NCBI GenBank assembly: GCA_025201705.1 | Contig: MU616913.1 | Span: 2,735 to 32,545, forward strand | DNA length: 29,811 bases | Reading direction: 5' to 3' | Origin: Dissophora ornata | Taxonomy: Eukaryota; Mortierellomycota; Mortierellomycetes; Mortierellales; Mortierellaceae | Shown: in pieces, positions 1 to 10,374 of the stretch | Numbering within the stretch: the first letter of the stretch is position 1 | Layout of the letters: the number at the start of each line of letters is the position of its first letter | Notes under the pieces: model-generated | Told to the model about the DNA's origin: nothing | Databases searched by the model: none | The model's input: only the letters and a program-made list of their open reading frames with translations | Translations under genes and position numbers: made by a program

Positions 1-688
1 TTTGTAAGTATCTCTCATGTTTATGTTCTCGTATTCCGTCGAAAAATTTCGTCTTAGAACCGTGTCACTCACAAATCACAAAATTTGTGATTTCTTGTAG
101 ACATATTCTGTAAGCTCCTCAGATACCTCAAGTCATAGGATGTGCTTAATAGCACTGCGACGCGCCGTTAGAATTTTAACCTTCTGGGATGATGGGTTGC
201 GCAGGTCTCTTGTTTTGAAGATGCTCCAGAGAGCTAAAACGGAAGAGGCGTGTCAGGCTTTGTTCACTGCGCAAATCCCTTTTGCTCAGATAACTCGCAA
301 ACAGCTTCACAGATCTTTGGAGGCTCCAAGGGGTTAATTAGAGCTATTGAATTAGGTGGATGATGAAATCTAGTTGCTGCCTTCTCTACACGTGATACAA
401 CTGTAAATAAAACGCGCTGGTCTGTGCGCAGGGTCCAGGCTCGAATTTTCCTACTGCTCTCGCTGAACATCATGGACTACTGTATTCAAAAACATCATTG
501 CGACATGAAATCAGCCCTCAAGCAGTCAATCCCTTACGCATGAAAATAAGGTATTAACAACAAAAGTCATATGTCAGTTTCTGCTCCTTTAATCGTGTGA
601 AGCCACGGAAAGAAGAACCACAGAGAAACAGAAATACAGCGAACAAGATTAATGAAAAAGCAATCCAAGACTATATTTATAATTGTTT
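1..688. other. Gene-poor left flank and FEN1 3' side
   Basis: I find no convincing gene here. Short open frames exist on both strands (for example 140-337 plus and 264-473 minus), but none has a recognisable domain, a good splice structure or a partner exon. The last part should hold the 3' untranslated region of FEN1, which is transcribed leftward and stops at 689-691. A short palindrome at 73-93 is listed separately. Confidence 0.5.
73..93. repeat. 21-bp near-perfect palindrome
   Basis: Ten-base arms (AAATCACAAA and its complement TTTGTGATTT) flank a single central A at position 83. It could form a small hairpin or be a dimeric protein-binding site. No adjacent gene is visible to assign it to, and AT-rich palindromes of this size can arise by chance. 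Confidence 0.4.
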
Positions 689-2340
689 CTACTTTCGTGG
701 TCGGCCTCGCCCAGCACCTCCTGCCTTGCTCTTGACGGGTGTAGGCTTCTTTCCTTTTCCGCCCGCTGCATCCTCAGCCTTACGCTTCTTGTCAGGTGAA
801 GGTGCCGTTACCTTGAAAAAGCCATCTAAACGTCCTTGTGTAGCCGTCTTCAGATTCTTCTGTAACCTCTCACATCCCTTGCGGACACGCTCCTCGCTGA
901 AGCCCTTGTCTCTCACCAAAAACTCTACCAAGCCGTCGACATCTGGGGACTCCCACTTGATCTAAACAAAAGGGCGATTGAAATAGTGTAAGGAGTTGGC
1001 TCAATGAATAATAGGTTCGCGGAAACAAAGGGTTGATTTCAGAATGGCCGATAGGATGGTGGTGTTACCTCGATGGTGGCGGGATCGGTGACAGCAGGGT
1101 TCAAGAACAGTTCTCGCGCATCCTTGTAGGGCCAGTGTTCAGGAATGGGGTAGCGTTTCTGGTCAATGTTCTCTAGAATGGTTTCAATGTTCTTGTGCTC
1201 CTTGATTAGCGAAATCGCGCGTGTCGGTCCAATGTTCTTGATCGAGTCGCAGTAATCGCATCCCAGCAAGATACACAAGTCCACAAACTAACAGAATAAA
1301 AGTCATGACAAGGAGTTCGATATTTAGTACGGACTTGATTGAAGATTGCAGTACAATGATTAGAAGGCTGTGGAAGTTGAGGGCGCGTCTACCTCTTCCA
1401 TGGTAAAGTTGAGTCCATCAAGAGTCTTCTTGAGTGAGATTTCGCTGATAGGCATCTTTTTTGCCTCACTGAATGTCAAATGACGCAACAGGATCGGCGA
1501 CCCGAAAGTCAATGTATCCATGTCCTCTGATCCTGCAGCATAAACCTTTCCTGCCTTCGCCAATGCAGCACATTGGGCTTCTGCCTCACAAGGTGCCTAT
1601 GGAATGGACACAATATAAGTGCTTCTGAGAAAAAAAAAAGAAACAGAGGCCAAAGATGAGAGCAAATTATATATGACAAATTTAGCTTCTAGAATACCTC
1701 GACATATGGGATTCCAAGGAGCTTCAGCAATTTTTTACACTCTGCGTTGTGTTCAGGCGTGACCTTGACAGTACGTCTGTTGAACTTGTCAATCGCTTCC
1801 TGATCGCCAATTTCCTCTGCCTCCTCCTTGCTTGCCGTTGCCTCCTTGCGCTTCTGGGTACGCTTCGCGAGCTATTCAAGAGGGAAGATAAGGCTTGAGT
1901 TTGGGTTTCAGAGACTTGCAAAGTTAGGCAATAGTGTTCCACGGAGTGGCAGCTCACCTCTCCAGACTTCAGGGTCGGCGGTTTGCCATCAAAGACATAA
2001 ACGGGCTTAATACCATTGTCGACCATTCGAAGTGTGCGATAGAACATGCCCATCAAATGACTATTACGGAAACCAATTAAAATATCAGAACCAACACCAC
2101 TGATCGAGCCAATTGATCTCCTCTGTAAAAAAATGGCGATGTTTTATTATACCTTGTTGTTTCTCCGTTCTCGTTCTGCAAGAGCTGACCGTCTTGCTGT
2201 CGGACCGCAATCATAAACTGGTAGATGGACATGGAGGCGTCGATTGCGACCTTCCGTCCGAAATAGTTCTTGATATCATCTTCCTTAATAGCCTCTTTGG
2301 CATTGTCGCCAATGACCTTGGACAATCCGTGAATACCCAT
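689..2340 (-). CDS. FEN1: Flap endonuclease 1 (FEN1/Rad27), six exons
   Basis: Structure-specific 5' nuclease that removes 5' flaps during Okazaki-fragment maturation and long-patch base excision repair, in the nucleus. Exons on minus: 2340-2153, 2060-1958, 1871-1698, 1596-1393, 1287-1069, 961-689. All introns are GT-AG, 86-107 nt, and the joins keep frame to give 386 aa, against 380 in human. The start is the MGIHGL N-terminus, whose processed Gly2 enters the active site. The acidic metal ligands are all present: D34, D87, E159/E161 (EAEAQC), D180/D182 (EDMD) and D234 (GCDYC). The C-terminus has a PCNA-binding PIP box at about residues 338-345 (Q..L..FF), followed by a Lys/Arg-rich tail typical of a nuclear localisation signal. 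The gene is divergent from the Nudix gene. The protein looks intact; the family assignment is near certain. Confidence 0.96.
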
Positions 2341-2963
2341 GGCGATAGATCCGGAATGGAACGATGAGGTTGAGATTGGTGTTGGATAGCGTGGAATGGA
2401 CGCCGGCGACGTGAAAGTTGAGGACTGGGATGGTAAATGTGAAGCAGGACGAGGGCTGTGGGAGAGGCAATTGCTACTGGCGTAGCAAGGGCGGGTGCGC
2501 AAGAAGAGTCGAGTTAAGGCGTAAATGGCGGTGGAAGGATGGATGGAGCAACAAAATAGAAGGTGGGTTTGCAATCAAGGACGCGATGGCGGTGAAAATA
2601 AAAATAAACAGGAATTTGGTGGCAAAAAGTGACCACCTTGCTGGTTTGCAGGGCAGAAAAACATGCAGCAACAAGTGGACCTCCACACTCGCGTTCATTG
2701 CAAACGCAATGAGCTCGTCAATGGAAATGAGGCTCAGGTGATGTCATTCCTTGTCCGCCTGCCCTTTGACACGAGGTTGATCATAATAAGATCGCCCATC
2801 CTCGTCCTTGCATGCAAGCCCATGGCTTAGCGTCCATAAACACTATGACTGCGGATGCCAAGTCGCTTGAACTTTGTGCTTGACTCATGGAATCCAGGAC
2901 ATCGGCAACACATCACTCTTACGTTCTTTCACAATCATATTCCACCTCTGCATACATCAAAGC
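2341..2963. promoter_or_regulatory. Divergent upstream region between FEN1 and the Nudix gene
   Basis: These 623 bases separate two divergent starts and must hold both promoters and leaders. The FEN1 side is pyrimidine-rich when read on minus. The Nudix side contains upstream ATGs, including one at 2855 that opens a 62-codon frame overlapping the Nudix start; if transcribed, it could lower translation from the main ATG. I see no clear TATA box. Open frames on both strands here have no recognisable domains. Confidence 0.5.
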
Positions 2964-3921
2964 ATGGATCCATTCCGCATCACTTCCAAAAAAGTCCTGA
3001 CCCTTGTCATGGTCATCGACAAGGACCAGCAAAGGGTGACTGACTGCACCTAATAGAGTGTTTGAATAACCAGCAGAGACAAAGATAGTGGACTCTGACC
3101 AATTGCTCGCTCTACGACCCTCAATTGCTTCAACAGATCTTGCTCGGATACAAGAAGCGAGGCTTTGGTGCTCATCTTTGGAACGGGTAAGCAGTCTGTG
3201 CAGTAAATGTACCCTGTTTGTTTTCGGACACAACCCCTCTAAACACTACGGTGTGATCTTTGCACAGCTTTGGTGGCAAAGTGGAACCTGGGGAGACAAC
3301 CCAGCAGGGCGCACTCCGCGAGCTGGAAGAGGAGGCTGGCATTACCGTCAATCCTGAGCATTTCCAAAAGGCTGGTCTTCTTCTCTTTTTGTTCGAGAAT
3401 GACCCTGTAGGCTTGGAGACCCATGTCTACAAGACATATCAGTATGAAGGCCAGATCCGAGAGTAAGTAAAAACGCTCGGTTTGCTCTGAGTGTCTAGAT
3501 TAGGAAATTTCGATTGACGCGTTTTTTTTGGTTTCTGCGCAGATGCGACGAGATGCGCCCAGAGTGGTTCAACTTTGCAGACATCCCTTTCACTCAGATG
3601 TGGGATGACGACAAAATATGGCTCCCTTTGCTCCTTAAGGAACAAGACCCATTCTTTGGAAGGATGTACTTTAAGCGCAAGCCCCTCGAGGGGTCCGAAT
3701 CCGAGCCTTCCCAAGGAACGGCCACTACCGTTACAACAACATCTACAACGACGACGTCGATCCCAACGAATCTATCCGCCACAATGGCCACCGCCTCATT
3801 TACTGCCGACCAGCCCAAGAATGGCCCATTTGCGATGTTCGACTACCACCTAGAGCACGACCTTGAGGCAGTACCTCGCGAGATAGCCTTGGACGGCACC
3901 ATTGCCTCGTTTGAGAACTAG
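2964..3921 (+). CDS. NUDT1: Nudix hydrolase, MTH1/NUDT1 type (oxidised purine dNTPase), four exons
   Basis: Predicted to hydrolyse oxidised purine nucleoside triphosphates such as 8-oxo-dGTP to the monophosphate, cleaning the nucleotide pool. Exons: 2964-3035, 3137-3186, 3268-3462, 3543-3921, giving 231 aa. Exon 3 ends at a perfect GTAAGT donor. The order of motifs follows human MTH1: a KKRGFG segment, WNGFGGK (N40 matches the substrate-contacting Asn), a full Nudix box G44-I66 (REL.EE.G), then EMRPEWF and MWDDD with W126 and D128/D129 matching the base-recognition Trp and Asp pair. The protein is about 75 residues longer than human MTH1. Most of the extra length is a Ser/Thr-rich insert (about residues 157-199) just before the final FDYHLE strand. 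The start is the first ATG in frame before a hydrophobic strand; a different 5' exon cannot be excluded. Confidence 0.92.
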
Positions 3922-4105
3922 AAATCAAATAAGAACATGGACCATTTAAATGTTTATTTCTGAATTATGAGAACAGTACATATCCAGGACTTGTTGCGTT
4001 TTCCAAAGGCTGACAACCTGTGAAGCTCTTCTATTATTTTATTACTTTTTGATACGGAATATGTGAGCAGGGGGAGAGGATTCTGAAGCTACAGTTGTCG
4101 TTTCT

Positions 4106-6779
4106 CTAGGCTTTAGCACCAGTGGCGACCTTGACCGCCAAATCGCGCCACTTGTTCCATAGCTCTCTCACAACCTCCACAGATTCTTGACCGTTTGTTG
4201 CACCAGTTTCTCCGGGGTGGCGACCCCAGACCTGTGCTTGCCACTGTGCTTCGTGCGCCAAGTTCTTTGTCAAATAATCATCGGGATTCCACGCTGTGTT
4301 TGTCGCAGCGGCATTTTCCAATTGCGAAATAAACAGTTGCCAGCGAGGCAAGTAGAATGAGTTCAAAAGTCCTCCCCACTGCTTTGAGGCATAGTCGGGC
4401 AAGGAGCCTGGAGGGCCTGACCCCACGGGACCCCACCAGGTCACAATGTTGCGGGCGTTCGATTCCAGGAATTGTTGATAACCGGCCTTTGTAGCACCCG
4501 AAGTGGACAGGGAAGAGACTTCGGATTTGACCTGTTGGGACAAATTACCGTTGATGGGGTCAAACGATGCACGCGCGTCTTGGACAAAGGCCCCGAAGGA
4601 GAAGAGAGGATTGGTGTTCAGAAGTGTGTCAGTGTCGCGGATAAGGGCAACGATTTGACGGCCGTAGGTCTTGACTTTATGGACATCTTTGGCTTGGTAA
4701 CCGTCCACAAGTGATTGGTGCAACGCAGGGAAGACAGTTGCGAGTAGAACTTCGCGCGTTATGTCGACCAGATCGAACTTGAACGAGCTAGGGACATTAC
4801 CGTGCTGCTCCTGCAGAGCGCTCTTCACCAATTGATCCCAAGCTTGAACGACAACGTTCTTGTCGTACCAGAAGACTGTGCCCAGCCAGTCCGTGTTCGT
4901 CATGTTCAATGCGGGCAACTTTTCGACAAAGGACTTGCTCTGCGAGGGTTGACCCGATTGACAATCCCAAACGGTCTGACGGAGCTTGTTCCAGGCGCCT
5001 TGGACTTGAGGAGTAGCTCTGGAGGCACCATAGCGGCGGGAGATGAACTTTTGAAGATGCTCAGTGCCGTTGATGGATTCCTTGGGATTATGCCAGGGGA
5101 GCTCGAGCATAGTTTGGTACAGATATTCGTTGTTGTTGATACCTTCCGCGGTGACGCCCATTCCCCTGAGGTTGGTGGGGTACTGCTCATAGGCTTTGAA
5201 TGGGACCGTCAACAGGGCTGGCAGTTTACCGAACAGACCTTGGGCTGCACCGTAGTTGTTAATCCTGGAGAATTAATGTTAGAGCAGTGACACAGTGACA
5301 ATCTCTTCCCAACTATTGAATACAACAAACAAAGGACGACTTACAAACTCCAGCCAAAATCGTTTCCATAAAATCCCTCAGTCGTGTCCCAAACGGGAAG
5401 TGAGTCGGAAGCTAAGTCAAAGATAAAGGTCTTTCCATTGGCGGCACGAATACCCTCGAAGTATGCCTTGGTAGCCTCGGGAGTCCAAACATCCGTGTTT
5501 TGCAGGAACCAGCCCTGCATGACCCAAACCGCATCCTTATCGACAGTTTGCAGCGCTTTTGTCACGCTCATCGTAATTGCCTTCATGCACGCAGGTGTCA
5601 CGCAATCTGGGATCAACTCGTTATACAGATCCAACAGATAATAATGGGATTTGTAACCAGCATTCAACTTCTGCTGCAGATCCAAGAATTGGGCCGAAAG
5701 TTCTGCGAACAAAGGGTCGGTCTGCTGGACATATGTCACATTCGTGTACTGTTCTGGGAAGAAGGACCAGTCGCTCGAGTTCTTGAAGATACTGTTCGGG
5801 AGCTTGCTGGGAAGAGAACGGGGAACGAATGCCTGGAAGGCAGGCAGGACCGCCGTGATGTCAAAAGATTGCATGCGTGCCAGGATCAACTGTTGAAGCT
5901 TCCATTGTCCATCAATCCAGTTCTTCTTATAAATGTTCTCGTTGATAGCGCTGCTGTTGAGGAGATCATGGTTCCAAGAACCCTGGATGTTACCCATGCG
6001 CTGCCAGGGCATGTACGCAGGACCGGTCAGGAATCCGAGAATGTCGTCATCTGACACGTTCAGGTTGCGGTAGAACTCACGGACTACGTATTCTTGGCCG
6101 ACCATCGCTGGCAGCATATTGATACCGTTCAATAGCATCCAATCTACGTAAGATTTTGTGTTGGATGCATGAAGTCGTAAGAGGTCATCAAATTCCCAAG
6201 ACGCGCTTTGACAAACGATTTGAGAGCTAAGCGAGATACTTTACCGAGCTCACGCTCCCATCGCTTCCAATCCCAAAACACAAACTGATATCCAAAAGAC
6301 ACTACATTCGTGTAGTATCTCCAGGGGACAATGCTTCCGCGGATATGTCCCGTCGTCACCACCAAGTTCGTGTCTGATTCCAAATCAGGCACCTGTGGAG
6401 GAGGCGACGGCAACTCATCAAATCGGTTACCACTCCATGTAAGCTCGACCTGACCAGCTTGGTCCAGGTAATACTTCAGTCCACGACCAAGGGCCGAAAG
6501 AGTCGTGCCCTCTATCAAGATGCTACCACCTGTCGAAGAGTTCGTGTTCGAGACGCGGTACACGTCGTATTTATTTTCAGCAGTCGGGGTTGGGATATCC
6601 GACACGAGCTGGAAATTGAACGCGTGGTGATACGATCGTGGAAGGAGACGCTGTACAAGACCCTGGAGTGGAGCCACGGGCTGAATCGGCACTGCCGGTG
6701 CAGCCACGATAGCCTGGATAAGCACCATGGCGGCGACTCCGAGCGACGCCCAAGAGAAGCCAGATTTTTTTATCGCCAT
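4106..6779 (-). CDS. NAGLU: Alpha-N-acetylglucosaminidase, glycoside hydrolase family 89, three exons
   Basis: Secreted or vacuolar enzyme that removes terminal alpha-linked N-acetylglucosamine. In animals it degrades heparan sulfate in lysosomes; the fungal substrate is unknown. Exons on minus: 6779-6245, 6143-5345, 5264-4106, all GT-AG, giving 830 aa against 743 in human. Residues 1 to about 27 form a signal peptide (basic start, hydrophobic core, Ala-rich end). An N-terminal alpha/beta domain follows, then the catalytic barrel entered at W.YYTNVVS..Y.F..WDW, and an all-helical C-terminal domain. The two catalytic glutamates of the family align with E354 (LYNEL) and E485 (GMGVTAEGI). Further family signatures are MLLNGINM, GPAYMPW.RMGN, VLPAFQAFVP and DYA.KQW.GLL..FY.PRW. 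Many N-glycosylation sequons are present. The 3' end faces the Nudix gene 184 bp away. Confidence 0.95.
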
Positions 6780-6883
6780 TTGTGGTTTGGTGAAATTGAA
6801 AAAAGAAAAAAAGAATAGGAGTGTAGGGAGGGAGGGAAGGGGGTAAATCGACAAAAAAACAGAGAGTCGACATGCTTTGCACT

Positions 6884-6894
6884 TATATATATAT
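6884..6894 (-). promoter_or_regulatory. TATA-like element of the GH89 gene
   Basis: An 11-base alternating TA run lies about 105-115 nt before the ATG at 6779. The leader between them is pyrimidine-rich on minus (long T and C runs), as in many fungal promoters. A similar element sits at a similar distance upstream of the GH5 gene. Confidence 0.5.
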
Positions 6895-7627
6895 TCGTGT
6901 TGATTATTAGAAAACACTCGCATCTACATCCTGACCCAACTTGCGCCGGTGCATCTAGTCAAAGAAGCACGACACAAATTGGCAGATTTGTTGTACATGT
7001 ACGGCGTGAATGTTTACATGAAGCAAGAGAAGGCTCTTCTAAGATCCTGCACGATAAGAAGAGCCTTACCCAGATAGAACATTGGCTAGCACTACAAATT
7101 CTACAAACATACCTCACCTCTTCAACCGACACAGATCATTTAGCGCGCTCTCCATTTCTAATCCACAGAGAGTTTACACAGGTCTACAGGGCCCGATTCC
7201 TTGTTTCGCCTGCTGTTGTTGCTGCTGCCAAGAAAATTGATGGGATCCTGCAAGTGGCGACTCAAGAAGATTTTGAGCAATTGGTAATAATCATTTCACC
7301 TTCGATCGCATTGTTTTCTTCTTAGCTGAATGTGTGCACGATGAAACAATCGGATTGGTAATGGCGCAGGTCGCCACCCCACGCCCCAAGTTGATTGCGC
7401 CTCTACAATCAGAACTACTAACGTGTCCATCTTGATGTGTAAGCTACACGCGTGTCGAGTAGGACAAGATACAGGAAACACATAAACACAGACGCCAAAG
7501 CACAAACATTCGTCACGTACAATAAGAGATCAAGGGCATTGGAACGTAAGTTTATTGTAGTAATGAAAATGAAGGAAGAATTAGATCATTGCAATGCATG
7601 GGTGAGAGATTTCTACGCAGCCAGGGT
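6895..7627. other. Intergenic region with one unassigned open frame
   Basis: This stretch lies between the GH89 promoter and the 3' end of the GH5 gene. A 142-codon plus-strand frame (6897-7325) runs through it. It opens at GTG, not ATG, and shows no known domain. Its last third (about 7190-7280) reads like an exon, with an Ala-rich helix and an acidic end just before a GTAATA that could be a donor. No matching downstream exon was found, so it could be a decayed fragment or chance. The GH5 3' untranslated region should be near 7540-7627. Confidence 0.3.
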
Positions 7628-9209
7628 CTAGTTAGTTGAGAAACCATTCCTGACACAATAACTCTGTCTGTTGTTCACATCCTTAGGGATCCACCCATTA
7701 GCAACACCATCAAAGTAAGACCACAGTGGATTCGACTCCGTCTTGAAGTTCCAGTAGAACCAACCAGCGCCTTTCTCAAATGAATCCAGCTGGGCATTGA
7801 AAAAATCTGACAGAAACTGTTTGTATGCGGGACTGTACGTCGAGGCATCGTTCTCATATGTGCACGTGCTGTTGGCCGAGTGAGGCTTCGATCCCGGGAA
7901 AGTGCCGTCCCAGCGGTAGCCAACACCAACACCGTTGAGATAAGTCGCGCAGTCGTTGACGGCAACCGAGAATTCGCCGACCATGGTAGGACCAAAGTTC
8001 TTGGTGCTCGTCACCGAGTCAGCGCCCCACTGCTCGCATGAAAACTTGATCTGAGCAGACTGGTTCATGTTCATCAAGTTCTCATCAAACATGATGTACT
8101 GGTGGGCATCTGTGCCACAGAGCAAGAAGAGACCTCTAATTAGTCTCAGTTCTTTTTTTAGCAGACGACGCGTAAAAAAAAATAAAAAATCTTTTCTTAC
8201 CAATCATTAGGCGGTCAGATCCACTCATGAAACCGCTCCAGGCTTGGAGACCCAAGAACCCGTCATGGATAATAGCCCAAGGACCCTTGCCAGCTCCAGT
8301 GGCCTGTCGGACGGTGGCAAAGGCCTCCTTGTACCAAGCCATGACCTTATCAGCACCAATGAGGTATGCAGCAGGCTCGTTTAACATACCCATGATAGGG
8401 TTCACATGAACATAGTCTGGGCTTGAGAAGAATGTGGCCATTTGTTGGAGATAGGGCAATGTCCTTTCAGCATTGATAGTACCCATCGTGCCATTAAGCC
8501 AGTTGATTTGGCCAGATCTGCCAGAGTGGTTCCAGCCGTTCTGAGATCCAGGCGCAGCATGGAGCTCGACCATGACGCGGATACCGTACTTGCGGGCCCA
8601 TTCGACGCCGCGGAGAAGGTATGTCCACGCGACATCTGGGACATAGGGCTCATCGGCAGTGAGGTTCCCCATGGCCCAGAAGCCAACGGGGACACGGACG
8701 TGGTTCAACCCCAGGTCCTTGAGCTGTATAAATGTGTCTTCAGTAACCCAGGATGCGTAATGGCTCTCAAGCAAGGTCTTGGCAGCGGCCGGTCCGAGAT
8801 GTTGGCAAAGTGTCCATTCGTCGACGACTCCAGCAGAGATGTAGGGATTAAAGAGCGAGGGTGTGATAAATGGCTCCAGGACCAGCCACCCACCAAGATT
8901 GACACCACGCATCTTGACCGTTCCATTCGCATAGTCAAAGGGTTGGTTGAGGGCCGGGGTGTAGCTGTTGACCTGTGCGGAGTCGTCAGTAGAAGGAGGG
9001 ATAGTGGTGTTTGGTGGGATCAGCTGTGGTGCAGACGGCCCTGTCCCTCCTCCTGCTGAAGTGCTAGAGTTGTTGTGCTTGTCCCAGGGTTTGACGAGGA
9101 CGAGCGGTATTGCGACTGCAGCGGCAACGACGACGAGGATGACGAGAAGAATGAGGCATAGGTAGCGGCGGAAGCAAGAGCGTTCGCTCTTTTGGTGATG
9201 TGGCGCCAT
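7628..9209 (-). CDS. Membrane-anchored exo-beta-1,3-glucanase, glycoside hydrolase family 5, two exons
   Basis: Predicted cell-wall enzyme that cleaves or remodels beta-1,3-glucan outside the plasma membrane. Exons on minus: 9209-8201 and 8109-7628, GT-AG, giving 496 aa. A short basic N-terminus is followed by a hydrophobic segment at about residues 17-39 and no obvious cleavage site, then a Ser/Thr/Pro-rich stalk (about 45-85). This suggests a type II membrane anchor, as in yeast Exg-type and some basidiomycete glucanases. The GH5 barrel starts at GVNLGGWLVLEPF (about 102-114). RVPVGFW, HAAPGSQNG (H217) and LNEP follow, with E278 as acid/base. The nucleophile is E382 in VGEFS. The C-terminal part has the GWFYWNFKTE segment typical of the family. 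The protein looks intact. It belongs to the exo-1,3-glucanase branch (EXG1-like, subfamily 9), but substrate preference cannot be read from sequence alone. Confidence 0.93.
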
Positions 9210-9309
9210 AATTCGATGCGGTGTTGTGTGGCGTCAATACCGAGGGTTGAAATTATCTGATGGTCGGTAATTAGAAATGAGCAATGAAAAGAGGGGAGGG
9301 AGTATCGAG

Positions 9310-9316
9310 TATATAT
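9310..9316 (-). promoter_or_regulatory. TATA-like element of the GH5 gene
   Basis: The minus strand reads ATATATA at 9310-9316, about 101-107 nt upstream of the ATG at 9209, followed by a pyrimidine-rich leader. The position matches that of the element upstream of the GH89 gene. Confidence 0.5.
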
Positions 9317-9507
9317 CGAAGCAAAAATTTTTGTGGACAGCGAGGGAGTGAGGAGATGAAAGGAGAAGAGAGAAGAGAGATGAGCGAATGTGGGCCGGCA
9401 CAAACGATAGAAGGATGGTAGCACCGTTCGGCGATGGAGGAAGGAACCGAGACATGAATGAAGGCAATTGACATTCACTGAGCGAATGCGAAACGAGGTT
9501 TGCTATT

Positions 9508-9634
9508 GCTGATTGGCTGCGAAGCATTTTAATTCAAAAAAAAATATTTTAATTAAAACGAAGACATTCTTAAGGGTCTACATTTGCTGCTCAAAATATG
9601 TTTTTTGAATCAAAACGCCTTGGAGCCAATCAGC
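9508..9634. repeat. Large imperfect inverted repeat (about 45-bp arms) with paired CCAAT boxes
   Basis: The left arm (about 9508-9553) and the complement of the right arm (about 9590-9634) align over roughly 45 bases with one gap and about seven mismatches. The outermost 11 bases, AGCCAATCAGC on one strand or the other, are identical. Mismatches are mostly purine transitions. The loop is about 36 bases and AT-rich. Each arm therefore carries a CCAAT box, in opposite orientation, about 300-425 bp upstream of the GH5 ATG. It could be a fold-back or MITE-like insertion or a paired regulatory site. No clear target-site duplication is visible. Confidence 0.65.
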
Positions 9635-10374
9635 GACCATCGAACTTGTGTCCAACCTCCAATATTGGATACACATCCGGACACTGAATACAGAAAGAGC
9701 TCTACCAGGAATCGTTCGGCGGCAGAAGCACATGCATGCTGGGCGCAAGGATAGAGCGATAATAATAAATTCAGGAACACACAGAGCACCAAAATAGTGT
9801 AAAGAACACAGGCGGTGATTGGATTCTAACCACGAAAAAAATGAACAGCGTTGAGAATCATCATCATGACCTGTATTCAATTTTCATACTTGAATCTGCC
9901 ATACCACAGTGACAATGGTCACACTATCGCAGCCATTGCCGAGCATGCTTCGAGTGCGTGCAAAGTCAAGAGCAAGAACAACATGTAGACAGATGGAACG
10001 CTACACCCTTGGATTTTAACCATTTACTATTTGGTTGACAGCAAAATGGCGCTGATTTAATTTCACGGCGTATAGTACATTGATCATTGGGCGGAAAGAG
10101 CATTTTTATTCTTTTTTTGCGGACATGTTAAAAGCAAAGACAATAAAAGCAGAACAAGACAGAGAGAAAGAGGGAGGAAAGCACAGGAAAAGAATGAACG
10201 AACAAAGGAGGTGTGAAATGAACGCTGGAGATAACGGTGGCAATCGTGCTAGAAAGATACACATGAGAATGTTCACTTTCTAGTGTCTTCTTTCGAGTCG
10301 TGCAGCCTGATCAACCTTCCTCTTATAACCCAACGCGGGCTCCTCGAGCCTGTTTCGCTCCTCCTTTAGGTACT
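9635..10374. other. Intergenic region between the inverted repeat and the 63-codon gene
   Basis: No supported gene. The right part should contain the 3' untranslated region of the small minus-strand gene ending at 10375. Within it, on minus, a charged helix-like frame continues from about 10373 to a TAG at 10280-10282, in a different frame from the gene (see that entry). Open frames at 9578-9880 and 10080-10283 have no recognisable features and look like chance. Confidence 0.45.

Noticed and set aside
264..473. 69-codon minus frame in the left flank
   Set aside because: No domain, no matching exon, and overlaps a plus frame of similar quality; likely chance.
2474..2741. Open frames on both strands between FEN1 and the Nudix gene
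   Set aside because: They lie in the shared promoter region, overlap each other antisense, and have low-complexity composition only.
4802..5290. 162-codon plus frame inside the GH89 gene
   Set aside because: Antisense shadow of a strongly conserved coding exon.
5500..6054. 184-codon plus frame inside the GH89 gene
   Set aside because: Antisense shadow of exon 2, whose minus frame carries the family motifs.
8442..9059. 205-codon plus frame inside the GH5 gene
   Set aside because: Antisense of the GH5 exon that holds the catalytic motifs; no independent evidence.
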